A DNA stretch of 64,000 bases from Nitrospirota bacterium (lineage in GTDB: Bacteria; Nitrospirota; Nitrospiria; 2-01-FULL-66-17), in assembly GCA_040757335.1 (NCBI GenBank), contig JBFLXB010000005.1, positions 1-64,000 on the forward strand, written 5' to 3'. Each line of letters starts with the position of its first letter. Within the stretch, counting starts at the first letter, position 1. The notes beneath the pieces are model-generated. The model did no database searches, was not told the DNA's origin, and was given only the letters and a program-made list of their open reading frames with translations. The translations under genes were made by a program, and so were the position numbers. This document shows, in pieces, positions 43,685-57,647 of the stretch.

Positions 43685-45658
43685 ATGCCGCTGAGAAACG
43701 TGCCTCCGGTCATCTCGCTGGTGATGGCAGCTGTTGCCTGGTACCGCTACTACATTGTTTCCGGCCTCATTCTTGTCGGCATGGTGCTCCTCGTGTTGCC
43801 GGCTTTTTGGGCCGTTGATGCGCCTCCTGCGGGTGCCACAGATCAGACATCGATGCGCGAACAGCAGCCCGATCCAATATCCGCCACAGGGAAGGATGTC
43901 TACTTCAAGATTGAGGGGCCGATCTCGGGTTTCCCAGCCCCACATCTGACCGCTCGCGACTATCCTCAAATCCCTCTGCCGTGGCCCCTTAGCGAGAGTC
44001 GGATCGTGATGTGGGTGCTCGGCCAACAGCATCTGTATTTCGGGGCGTTCGTGCTGGGGGCTTTGTTCTGGATCATGGGCCTGGAATTGCGTGGCGTGCT
44101 CGCACGGAAGGCGGATGCGGCTTAACGATACGACGGTGCGGCCCAAGATGTGTTGGGCCTCGTGGTCCTGGCGGTTTCCGGGGCCGCGATCTCGGGGGCG
44201 GTCTTGTTGTTGGCGTTCGTGTCCTTGTACCCGGACTTCGCGAAATATCTGATCGGGGTGTTCCGGCCGTTTGTCTGGATCTATGGGCTGTTGTTCATCG
44301 CGTTCAGCCTGGCGATCTATCTCTACTACTACTTGTGGCAGCGGATGGCAGCAGGATCCGCGAAATGGATCCACGCGACGTTGGGCGTTGTCGTTAACGT
44401 AATGGGCAACGCGATCATGATGATCGGCAACTCCTGGGGGACCTTTATGATGTCGCCAGCCGGCGTGGATACGCACGGCCGGTCTTTGGGGAATTATGCA
44501 GGTGTCTTGCACAATGCGCTGTGGAATCCATTGAATGTGCACCGATTTGCGAGTCACCTCATCTTTGGCGCCATTGTTATCGCGGCCTATGCGGGTTATC
44601 GTGCGTTGAAGGCCAAGAGCGCTGATCAGGGGGACTTCTATAACTGGATGAGTCAGACGGCGTTTCTCGCTCTGCTCCTTGTCCTGTTTACGGTTCCTTT
44701 TGGCGGCTACTGGTTGCTGCGAGAAATCTATTTGTACAGACAGCAAATGTGGATTACGTTGACCGGCGGGCTATTGGCTTGGCTCATCGTGATTCTGGTC
44801 CTGCTGATGGCCATATTGTTCCTGGCCATCAATTACTATCTCTGGCGGAGAATCGGGTCTTCCCCTGGCGGCGTCTCGTACCAGCCCCATGCGAAATGGA
44901 TCTTCTTGATCCTCGCGCTATGTGCCATGGTCTATATCAGCCCACATACGCTGGTGATGCGGGCCGCCGAGCTCGTTGCGATCGGAGGCCAGCAGCATCC
45001 GGTGGTCGGAAACTATGGCACCGAGGCATCCAAGCAGGCTGCCGTGAATGTCATGATGGCGGTCACGATATGGTCGTTGCTGATGTGGTGGCGAAGTCGG
45101 TACGAGCTAAAGCCTGGCCGATCCTCGCTGGACGTGATTCTGATTGCTCTGTTCGTGGCCGGTGCGGCCAATATCATCTGGCTGTCAATCATCGGGTACT
45201 TCATTCCCGCAAACGTCCGGGTCGGGCAGTCGGTTCCCATATTCATGACGACCCTTCACCTCATCGTCGTGGGATCGCTCTTAACGTTCGCGAGGGTTTA
45301 TGGGGCCAAAGCGCTGGGCCCCAGAGCATCGGGACCCCTGACGTGGAAGGGCTATCTCGCGGTGCTCACGATGGCTGCGGCGATCACCTGGCTCATGGGC
45401 CTCGGGGGGTACCTACGATCGTCGGTGCGTCTATTCTGGCACGCGATGGAGATATTTCGTGATGCCTCGCCGTGGGCCTTTACCCACACGATAGGAGTCA
45501 TGGGGAATGTGATCACCTTCAACGCATTGCTCTTCTGGGGCATTCTGATCGTCATCATCTGGCTGAAACAGTGGGAGCCAAGCGCCGCGCAGAACCGCAA
45601 TGTCCGATACCGGCAGAGATCGAGTGCGACCGACACACCGTCTTCAGCGGTCACTTGA
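43685..45658 (+). pseudogene. Cytochrome bd-like oxidase large subunit, first copy, split by an in-frame TAA
   Basis: Codons 1-146 (43685-44122) are followed by TAA at 44123-44125, and the same frame stays open to 45658. It matches the intact second copy across the break: ARKADAA-stop-RYDGAAQDVLGLV here, ARKPDAAQRYDRAAQDVLGLV there. The stop is thus one base from the CAA Gln codon. No indel is needed. A GTG at 44150 could restart the second part (502 residues), so two polypeptides are possible. Membrane helices and CydA-like segments (GQQHLYFGAFVLGALFWIMG, WGTFMMSPAGV, FGGYWLLREIY) are intact. Sequencing error, decay or a split gene all remain possible. Confidence 0.8.
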
Positions 45659-45788
45659 CGGCGTGGTGAGCCGCCGCTCGGAGAAATTGGAGATTCGCTG
45701 GTGGTTAGCGGTGCCCAGTCGGGCATCGCTCAACGCCGAAGTGTTTGGTTGAACGCGTCGTGCTGACCGCTTTCCTTGGAGGTGTCCC

Positions 45789-47783
45789 ATGACACCACGG
45801 GATGCGCCGCTGGTCCTTCTGCTGGCAGATGAAGTCCTGCTGCTGGTGTCGGCTGTTGTCCTGCTCGTCATCGCCGCGTGGGGCCCTCGCGCGCGCAGGC
45901 GAAAATACCTGTACATCGCTTCCGGTCTCGTCGTTGCCGGCTTAGTGCTCTTCATGTTGGCGGCGTTACCACCTCCGTCTGATTATGGGTACCCTCCAGG
46001 CTCCAGCAGCGGTCAGGCAGGAACGGATGTCTATTTCAAAATCGAGGGTCCGATCTCGGGTCCACCAGCCCCCCGCCTGACTGATCGCGACTATCCTCAA
46101 ATCCCTCTCCCATGGCCACTTGGCGAGAGTCGGGTTGTGATGTGGGTTCTCGGCCAACAGCATCTCTATTTCGGGGCATTCGTGCTGGGGGCCTTGTTCT
46201 GGATCATGGGCCTGGAGTTGCGGGGGTTGCTGGCGCGAAAGCCGGATGCGGCTCAACGCTACGACAGGGCGGCCCAGGACGTGCTGGGCCTCGTTGTGTT
46301 AGCGGTATCCGGGGTCGCGATCTCTGGCGCGGTGTTGCTGTTGGCGTTCGTGTCCTTGTACCCGGACCTCGCCAAGTATCTGATCGGGGTGTTCCGGCCA
46401 TTTGTCTGGCTCTATGGGCTCCTGTTCATCGCCTTCAGCGTGGCGATCTATCTCTACTACTACATGTGGCGGCGAATGGCGGCAGGCTTCTCCAAGTGGA
46501 TCCACGCGACTCTTGGCGTGGTCGTCAATGTGGTAGGGAACGTGATCATGATGATCGGCAGCTCCTGGGGGACCTTTATGATGTCGCCGGCCGGGGTTGA
46601 TGAACGCGGCCAATTCTTGGGGAGCTACATCAACCTGTTGCATCACGCGTTGTGGAACCCCTTCAATGTGCACCGGTTTGCGAGCCATCTCATCTTCGGC
46701 GCAGCCGTCATCGCGGCTTATGCGGGTTATCGCACGCTCAAGGCCGAGACCGAGGATCAAAGGACTCTGTATAACGGGATGTGCCAATCAGCAGTCCTGG
46801 CCCTGTTCTTCGTCCTGGTGACGGTGCCATTCGGCGGCTATTGGCTGCTGCGCGAAATCTATGCGTACCGGCAGCAGATGGGCATCACTCTGCTCGGCGG
46901 CCTATTGGCCTGGATCAGCATTGTCCGAGTCCTCCTTGTGGGCATTCTGTTTCTTGTCGTCAATTACTTTCTTTGGCGGACAATTGAGTCCACCCCGGGA
47001 GGGGCACGGTACCGACCCCATGCGAAGTGGATTTTCGTAATTCTTACAATTGCCTTCATTGTCTACATGACCCCCCATACGTTGGTCATGAGGGCGGCCG
47101 AACTGAAAGCCATAGGAGGTCAGCAGCATCCCATCATCGGGAACTACGGCGTCGAGTCGTCCAAGCAGCCGGCCGTGAACATCATGATCGTTGCCTCGAT
47201 GTGGTCCGTGCTGATCCTGCGGCGGAGTCGGTACGAGCTGAATCCTGGCCGATCGGCGATCGACGCGGCGCTGATCGGCCTCTTCGTGGTCGGTAGTGCG
47301 AACATTATCTGGCTTGGAATCATCGGGTATTTCATCCCGGCGAACGTGCGGGTCGGGCTGTCGGTTCCGATGGTGCTAACAACGCTCCACGTCGTGATCG
47401 CGGGCGCGCTCTTAACGCATGCACGGGTTTATCACGCCAAACCGCTGAGCCAGCGGGCGGCCTGGGGACCACTGTCATGGAAGGGCTATCTCGCGGTGCT
47501 CGCGACAGCTGCGGTGGTCACCTGGCTCGTGGCAATCGGGGGCTATCAGCGATCTACCGTGCGGCTGTTCTGGCATGCGATGGAGATCGTTCGTGACAAC
47601 TCGCCGTGGGCCTTTACCCACACGATTGGCTTGATGGGAAATGTGATCGCCTTCAACGCATTGCTCTTCTGGTCGATTCTCTTCTTCCTCGTGTGGCTGA
47701 GTAGGGCGGGAGAAGGTCCTTCAGCAGTTGGTTCTGAAGAGCTTGTGTCCGCGAACAAGGGGCTGGTCGCTGTGAAGCGCTAA
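45789..47783 (+). CDS. Cytochrome bd-like quinol/cytochrome oxidase large subunit, second copy
   Basis: 664 residues with a dozen or more membrane helices. GQQHLYFGAFVLGALFWIMG has a His in an early helix, and SSWGTFMMSPAGV resembles the W-M-Q-x-P-x-G helix of CydA. HRFASHLIFGA and PHTLVMRAAEL give more possible heme ligands. The protein is longer than CydA and lacks an obvious CydB partner. A similar bd-like oxidase is reported in Nitrospira (from memory). TTGGAGG precedes the ATG. It duplicates the preceding gene but is uninterrupted, so it is probably the working copy. Confidence 0.75.
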   Translation: MTPRDAPLVLLLADEVLLLVSAVVLLVIAAWGPRARRRKYLYIASGLVVAGLVLFMLAALPPPSDYGYPPGSSSGQAGTDVYFKIEGPISGPPAPRLTDRDYPQIPLPWPLGESRVVMWVLGQQHLYFGAFVLGALFWIMGLELRGLLARKPDAAQRYDRAAQDVLGLVVLAVSGVAISGAVLLLAFVSLYPDLAKYLIGVFRPFVWLYGLLFIAFSVAIYLYYYMWRRMAAGFSKWIHATLGVVVNVVGNVIMMIGSSWGTFMMSPAGVDERGQFLGSYINLLHHALWNPFNVHRFASHLIFGAAVIAAYAGYRTLKAETEDQRTLYNGMCQSAVLALFFVLVTVPFGGYWLLREIYAYRQQMGITLLGGLLAWISIVRVLLVGILFLVVNYFLWRTIESTPGGARYRPHAKWIFVILTIAFIVYMTPHTLVMRAAELKAIGGQQHPIIGNYGVESSKQPAVNIMIVASMWSVLILRRSRYELNPGRSAIDAALIGLFVVGSANIIWLGIIGYFIPANVRVGLSVPMVLTTLHVVIAGALLTHARVYHAKPLSQRAAWGPLSWKGYLAVLATAAVVTWLVAIGGYQRSTVRLFWHAMEIVRDNSPWAFTHTIGLMGNVIAFNALLFWSILFFLVWLSRAGEGPSAVGSEELVSANKGLVAVKR

Positions 47784-47837
47784 GGGCGCGCTCCAGTGAC
47801 CCGAGCGTTCCAACCTCGTTGGTCCGAGGAACACCCA

Positions 47838-48764
47838 ATGCCGATCTGGGAATCATTCTGGATTCGGGGATTCATCCCGGTTCAATTCCTCCTTGTACTG
47901 TTGTTCGCGTTCTTGGTATTCGTTGCCGCGAAGCCGATTCTCCGACGTTTCAATATGCACATCACGGCCTTTTGGCAGGCGCTTCTAGTCTGGTTCACCG
48001 GCTACGCAATCTTCAAGTTCGTGGTCGTCCCGCCGCTGCCGTCGCACATGTTTTACCAGTACATGGGCGTCATCGCCGCGGCGACGTTTCTGTGGGTGTC
48101 GGCGACCGACGACTCGTGGAACGAGTGCAAACACACGGTGCTGTCGCTGTTGGGCGGGCGAACGCCAGGGTGGAGGGTAGCCCGAGCGCTCCTGTTCACA
48201 TCGGCGCCGGTTCTGGTCGCGATGAATCTCCATGATTCACTGACGCCGAAGTTTCCGGAGCCGGTCGAGCTGCGCACCTGGGGCGGCGCCCCGCCGAACA
48301 GCATTCTCGTGGACGATGCGTGGTTTACGCTGAGTGAGGAACGAAACCCCTTCCGTGTCGATGAACTTGGCAGGTATTCCGATACGGTGCAGAGTCAGCG
48401 CAGCGATGCGGACCCTTGGAATTCGAACGCAATCCCGTACCTGCGCTACGTCCGTGAGGGAGGGGTGCTCTATTTTCAAGAGTGCCACTATTGCCGCGGA
48501 GCCGCCCTGGATGGTCGGGGGATTTTCAGCAACACGATGATGCCCTTACCGGGTAACTTTTCCGATTCCGGGTTAATTGCCCAGCGCCAGGAATCCTACC
48601 TATTTTGGCAAATCTACGCTGGTGGGATTGGAATGCCCATCGAGACTTTTCCGTGGGCGCAGACTATGCCCGCTTATCGAGAAGTGCTGAGTCCGCACGA
48701 CGCCTGGAAGGTCATCCTGTTCCTATACTGGGCTACCGGATACGAGCCTCGGACCTGGAATTGA
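47838..48764 (+). CDS. Membrane protein with cytochrome c-like C-terminal domain and altered heme motif
   Basis: 308 residues from ATG 47838 (GAGGAA upstream); a GTG 14 codons earlier is possible. Three or so N-terminal helices (about 8-28, 45-65, 75-95) precede a cytochrome c-like domain. That domain has one C-x2-C site at 216-220, CHYCR, where Arg replaces the His ligand (CGC, one base from CAC). The rest resembles a mono-heme domain: DGRGIF, MMPLPGNFSD and a C-terminal helix PHDAWKVILFLYWATG. It probably belongs to the oxidase complex. Loss of covalent heme binding is inference. Confidence 0.65.
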   Translation: MPIWESFWIRGFIPVQFLLVLLFAFLVFVAAKPILRRFNMHITAFWQALLVWFTGYAIFKFVVVPPLPSHMFYQYMGVIAAATFLWVSATDDSWNECKHTVLSLLGGRTPGWRVARALLFTSAPVLVAMNLHDSLTPKFPEPVELRTWGGAPPNSILVDDAWFTLSEERNPFRVDELGRYSDTVQSQRSDADPWNSNAIPYLRYVREGGVLYFQECHYCRGAALDGRGIFSNTMMPLPGNFSDSGLIAQRQESYLFWQIYAGGIGMPIETFPWAQTMPAYREVLSPHDAWKVILFLYWATGYEPRTWN

Positions 48765-48811
48765 GCGACGCCTAGCGGACTAGGCCGTTCGGCCATAGGT
48801 CTCCCGGGTCA

Positions 48812-48840
48812 TTGACAGGGATACGGGCAATACATTAGAA
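48812..48840 (+). promoter_or_regulatory. Promoter of idh
   Basis: TTGACA (48812-48817), a 17-nt spacer and TTAGAA (48835-48840), or TAGAAA with 18 nt; 54 nt before the ATG. Confidence 0.6.
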
Positions 48841-48885
48841 AGCGGGCTCTACTTTCCTGTTCCGGAGCCCCACAATGTCGCGTGA

Positions 48886-51126
<2,241 letters not shown>

Positions 51127-51171
51127 CGGGGCAGCGCCCAAGACGTCGACGGACGTCCAATAGCCTTCGAT

Positions 51172-51215
51172 AAGAGCCTGAGCCGGGATGACATCCGGGC
51201 TCAGGCTCTTTGTTT
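51172..51215 (+). terminator. Rho-independent terminator after icd
   Basis: AAGAGCCTGAGCC and GGCTCAGGCTCTT form a 13-bp stem around a GGGATGACATCC-type loop that can also pair, followed by TGTTT. Confidence 0.85.
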
Positions 51216-51383
51216 CCGGCTTCCCAGGCCCCCCCAAGATCCTGGTTAATTAATTAGTTAAGAACGTCCCCGATCTAGAACCTTATGCAATCTTTACCGG
51301 AGGTTTATCGCCGCATGATCCGATCCCGGTAGTTTTGGTGTGAGGGCAACAAGAAATCTTGCCTCAAGCCTGGAGGTGACTTC

Positions 51384-51506
51384 ATGGATACCGGGTTCTT
51401 CGAGTACGGCTTGGCAGCACTGCTGGGGGGACTGGTCGCAGTGGCGCTCACGATCTGGACCTTTGTCGCCGACGGGATGTCCGGCGGTCTTCGAAAGGGG
51501 GAATAG
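51384..51506 (+). CDS. Small single-helix membrane protein (40 residues)
   Basis: ATG 51384 has TGGAGGTGAC 6 nt upstream. The peptide starts MDTGFFEYGLAALLGGLVAV, continues as a hydrophobic helix to about residue 28, and ends GMSGGLRKGE. It is a plausible one-helix subunit or regulator of a membrane complex, and it follows the oxidase/idh region. No family recognised. The strong ribosome site is the main support. Confidence 0.55.
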   Translation: MDTGFFEYGLAALLGGLVAVALTIWTFVADGMSGGLRKGE

Positions 51507-51568
51507 TCGGAAGCAATCGCGCCGTTCGGCCGCTGATGGCCATTCCCTCAAGCCACGCCCACGGCGCC

Positions 51569-51685
51569 TCAGCCCTTCAAATCTGGAGTCGGCAGCGGCT
51601 TGGCTTTCTTCTCTCCGTCTCCGAGGGGATCGACTTCGGACACGGCCTTTCTGAACCCGCGAATCGCCCGTCCCAGGCCTGAGCC
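51569..51685 (-). pseudogene. TatA-like C-terminal fragment
   Basis: On the minus strand a 38-codon frame reads GSGLGRAIRGFRKAVSEVDP then a Lys/Pro-rich end (KKAKPLPTPDLKG) and stop. G-LGRAIRGFRKA-SE is the amphipathic helix of TatA, and the tail suits its soluble end. The membrane helix is missing. It lies downstream of the phoX fragment in a shifted frame, as if a deletion joined the two. Confidence 0.45.
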
Positions 51686-51710
51686 GGCCGCCTTGGCCCT
51701 CGGCCACGGC

Positions 51711-51983
51711 CGCGCCTTCGTGCTTGAAGCGCCCGAGCGCGGTGCGCTTGACCGGCTTTTGGCTTGCGTCGAACGGATCGATCTCCACCACCCACCCGAA
51801 CCGGTTCTCCTCGTTGGCATAGTCGGGGTCCGACAGATCGAAGCGTCGATCGAACAGATGCCAGCCGTAGCCGAATCGGCGGAGATCGCCCACACGTAAC
51901 TCCCTCCCGAGCCCCGATGTCGCCTTGACCACCTTCCCAACGGTGTGATACTTTGGACCAAGCTTGTTCGGGTGGTGCAGCAT
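51711..51983 (-). pseudogene. PhoX-like phosphatase, internal fragment
   Basis: Minus-strand frame with NRFGWVVEIDPFDASQKPVK followed by RTALGRFKHEGA, the well-known PhoX (DUF839) signature around the active site. Preceding text (LHHPNKLGPKYHTVGKVV, LFDRRFDLSDPDYANEE) may also be PhoX. The protein should be over 500 residues, and only about 90 survive. The frame then drifts into sequence without similarity. The Tat-exported PhoX and a Tat fragment beside each other hint at a lost tat-phoX cluster. Confidence 0.6.
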
Positions 51984-52033
51984 GAAGCCCCGGGACTGCG
52001 TCTTGGGGCTTTGTCGTATCTAAAGGGGGAATT

Positions 52034-53893
52034 GTGGGAAACAGTCCGGTCGCTGTGGTTCGAGAGGATATTCGCAACATCGCCATCATTGCTCATGTCG
52101 ACCACGGGAAAACCACCCTGGTGGATCGCATGCTGCAGCAGGGGGGCGCGTTCGCGGCGCACGAGACCATGGGCGAGCGCGTCATGGACTCCAATGCATT
52201 GGAGCGCGAGCGCGGGATCACCATTCTCGCCAAGAACACCGCGGTGCGGTACCAGGCGCCGGGCCAGGCCAAGTCGATTCTGATCAACATCGTGGATACG
52301 CCGGGGCACGCGGATTTTTCCGGAGAGGTCGAGCGGGTGTTGACCATGGTGGACGGCGTGCTGTTGGTGGTCGACGCCGTGGATGGGCCCATGCCGCAGA
52401 CCCGATTCGTGCTCAAGAAGGCGCTGGAACTGCGGCTGCAGCCGGTGGTGGTGATCAACAAGATCGATCGTACCGATGCGCGGCCGGTGGAGGTGGTCAA
52501 CGAAGTGTTCGATCTATTCGTCGAACTCAACGCGAGCGACGAGCAGTTGGATTTCCCGGTGGTGTACGCGTCGGCCAAGACGGGCGTGGCCTCGCGCGAT
52601 GTGCATGAGCCGGGGCGCGATTTGATGCCGTTGTTCGAGACCATCATCGACCGCATTCCTCCGCCGCCGGGTGATGACGCGGCGCCGTTGCAGTTGCAAA
52701 TCACCACCTTGGACTACGATTCCTACGTCGGCCGGATCGGCCTCGGACGCATTGCGCGCGGCACCATTCGGGTCAACGCACCGGTGGCGCGGGTGCGCGG
52801 CGATGGCGGGGTCGAGCCGGGGAAAATCACGAAGCTCTTCCTGTTCCACGGGTTGCGTCGCTCCGAAGCCGCCGAGGCGAAGGCCGGGGACATCGTGGGG
52901 GTCGCGGGGCTGGAGGAACTGACCATCGGCGACACCTTGACCGCCCCGGAAACTCCGGAGGCGTTGCGGCCGCTCGCCATCGGCGAGCCCACGATCTCCA
53001 TGGCGTTCATGGTCAATACGTCTCCCTTGGCGGGCAAAGAAGGCAAGTTCGTGACCTCGCGGCATTTGCGCGAGCGCTTGCTCCGCGAGCTGCGGACCAA
53101 CGTGGCGCTGCGCGTGGAAGAAACCGGGACCACCGACGAATTCTTGGTGTCGGGCCGCGGCGAGTTGCACCTCGCGATCCTGATCGAAACCATGCGGCGC
53201 GAGGGGTACGAGTTCGCGGTATCGCGGCCGCAGGTGATTTTCAAGACCATCGACGGTGCGTTGTGCGAGCCCATGGAATCGCTGTATCTCGACGTGCCGG
53301 AGCCCTTCGTGGGCGTGGTGATGGAAGGCCTGGGCCCCCGGCGCGCGGAGCTGGAGAACATGGTCAACAGCGGCGACGGGTGGGTGCATCTCGCCTTCGT
53401 CATTCCCGCGCGGGGCTTGTTCGGATACCGCAGCGAGTTTTTGACCTCGACCAAGGGCGAGGGGCTGATCAACCATGCGTTCGCCGGGTACCGGCCGTCC
53501 AAGGGCGATGTGCCCACGCGCAATCGCGGCGTGTTGGTGGCGCTCGAGCCCGGGGAGTCGGTGACGTACGCGCTGCACAACATCCAGGAACGGGGCGCGC
53601 TCTTCATCGGTCCGGGCGAAGCGGTGTATGAGGGCATGGTCATCGGCGAGCACTCGCGTCCCGGCGATCTCATCGTCAATCCGTGCAAGAAGAAGCACCT
53701 CACCAACATTCGTTCCTCCACGGCCGAAGACGCGCTGGTGCTGACCCCGCCGCGTCGGCTGTCGCTGGAACAGGCAATCGAGTTCATCGAGGACGACGAG
53801 CTGGTGGAAATCACCCCGGAGTCGGTAAGGCTCCGGAAACGGTATTTGAGCGGCGACGAAAGAAAACGCCGGCGGAACGCGGCCTCGGCTTGA
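52034..53893 (+). CDS. typA: Ribosome-associated GTPase TypA/BipA
   Basis: 619 residues from GTG 52034 with AAGGGGGA upstream. G1 is [12 protein letters not shown], the switch region [13 protein letters not shown]3 [12 protein letters not shown] and G4 NKIDR. EF-G-like beta-barrel and domain V segments follow, and the BipA C-terminal domain has [19 protein letters not shown] and [13 protein letters not shown]. It acts on the 50S subunit in ribosome assembly and stress or cold response. Length is standard. Confidence 0.95.
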   Translation: MGNSPVAVVREDIRNIAIIAHVDHGKTTLVDRMLQQGGAFAAHETMGERVMDSNALERERGITILAKNTAVRYQAPGQAKSILINIVDTPGHADFSGEVERVLTMVDGVLLVVDAVDGPMPQTRFVLKKALELRLQPVVVINKIDRTDARPVEVVNEVFDLFVELNASDEQLDFPVVYASAKTGVASRDVHEPGRDLMPLFETIIDRIPPPPGDDAAPLQLQITTLDYDSYVGRIGLGRIARGTIRVNAPVARVRGDGGVEPGKITKLFLFHGLRRSEAAEAKAGDIVGVAGLEELTIGDTLTAPETPEALRPLAIGEPTISMAFMVNTSPLAGKEGKFVTSRHLRERLLRELRTNVALRVEETGTTDEFLVSGRGELHLAILIETMRREGYEFAVSRPQVIFKTIDGALCEPMESLYLDVPEPFVGVVMEGLGPRRAELENMVNSGDGWVHLAFVIPARGLFGYRSEFLTSTKGEGLINHAFAGYRPSKGDVPTRNRGVLVALEPGESVTYALHNIQERGALFIGPGEAVYEGMVIGEHSRPGDLIVNPCKKKHLTNIRSSTAEDALVLTPPRRLSLEQAIEFIEDDELVEITPESVRLRKRYLSGDERKRRRNAASA

Positions 53894-53919
53894 CCGCTTT
53901 GCGCCGGGTGTGTTACACA
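53890..53919 (+). promoter_or_regulatory. Possible promoter of guaBA
   Basis: TTGACC (53890-53895), 18-nt spacer, TACACA (53914-53919), 35 nt before the guaB ATG and overlapping the typA stop. The boxes are weak. Confidence 0.35.
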
Positions 53920-53936
53920 GACCGATACTTGGCTGA

Positions 53937-57081
<3,145 letters not shown>

Positions 57082-57082
<1 letters not shown>

Positions 57083-57110
57083 AAAGGCCCGGGCAATGCC
57101 CGGGCCTTTT
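57082..57110. terminator. Bidirectional terminator between guaA and the cold-shock gene
   Basis: AAAAGGCCCGGGC, loop AAT, GCCCGGGCCTTTT: a perfect 13-bp stem with A and T runs on either side, serving both convergent genes. Confidence 0.92.
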
Positions 57111-57127
57111 GAGTTTACGAGTGTAGG

Positions 57128-57328
57128 TTAGACCTTAACGACGTTCGCCGCCTGCAGCCCTTTCGGACCATTCACGATTTCGAACTCGACCTCTTGACCT
57201 TCGTCCAAAGTCTTGAATCCGTCACCTTGAATGGCTGAAAAGTGCACGAAGACATCGCTGCCTTGGTCCTGCGCGATGAAGCCGTAACCCTTGCTGCTGT
57301 TGAACCACTTCACTTTTCCTCTCGCCAC
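57128..57328 (-). CDS. Cold-shock protein, CspA family
   Basis: 66 residues: [20 protein letters not shown] with RNP1 (KGYGFI) and [10 protein letters not shown] with RNP2 (VFVHF). It is a single OB-fold nucleic-acid chaperone of standard length. GGGAGGTGAC precedes the ATG. It has a leader of about 140 nt with a terminator-like hairpin, suggesting control after initiation. Confidence 0.95.
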   Translation of the reverse strand: MARGKVKWFNSSKGYGFIAQDQGSDVFVHFSAIQGDGFKTLDEGQEVEFEIVNGPKGLQAANVVKV

Positions 57329-57385
57329 TTTCCGTCACCTCCCTTCCATCAGACTGACGCGGTGTTCTGGTACCGAGGCAACGGG

Positions 57386-57427
57386 AAAAAAAATGCCGCA
57401 GCGATTGGAGTGAAGAACCGCTGCGGC
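57386..57427 (-). terminator. Terminator-like hairpin inside the csp leader (attenuator candidate)
   Basis: On the minus strand GCCGCAGCG, a 15-nt loop and CGCTGCGGC form a perfect 9-bp stem followed by A and eight T. It lies between the csp promoter and the csp start, so if formed it would stop transcription before the gene. Confidence 0.65.
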
Positions 57428-57475
57428 TAACCCTTACCCTCGTCCGACCAACAACCCCCTCAAACGTCTGGCAAT

Positions 57476-57504
57476 TCTTATCATGGCGCGGACGGTGGTG
57501 TCAA
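57476..57504 (-). promoter_or_regulatory. Promoter of the cold-shock gene
   Basis: Minus strand TTGACA (57504-57499), 17-nt spacer, ATAAGA (57481-57476). The expected start near 57469 gives a leader of about 140 nt. Confidence 0.6.
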
Positions 57505-57647
57505 GCGCTCCGGCGCGAGGGATCCCGCCGAACGTCGTGCGGCGTAGGGGCCGCCCACGCGTTGAGGCGCGCGATCCCGCGGGATGCATGGACGAAGATC
57601 CCGCGCTCGGGTATGCTGAGTCGCACGATTCCCGGGAGGCGCTCGCG

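Noticed and set aside
44123-44125. Recoding of the TAA as a special amino acid
   Set aside because: TAA is not used for selenocysteine or pyrrolysine, and the paralogue has a plain Gln codon there; mutation or error is simpler.
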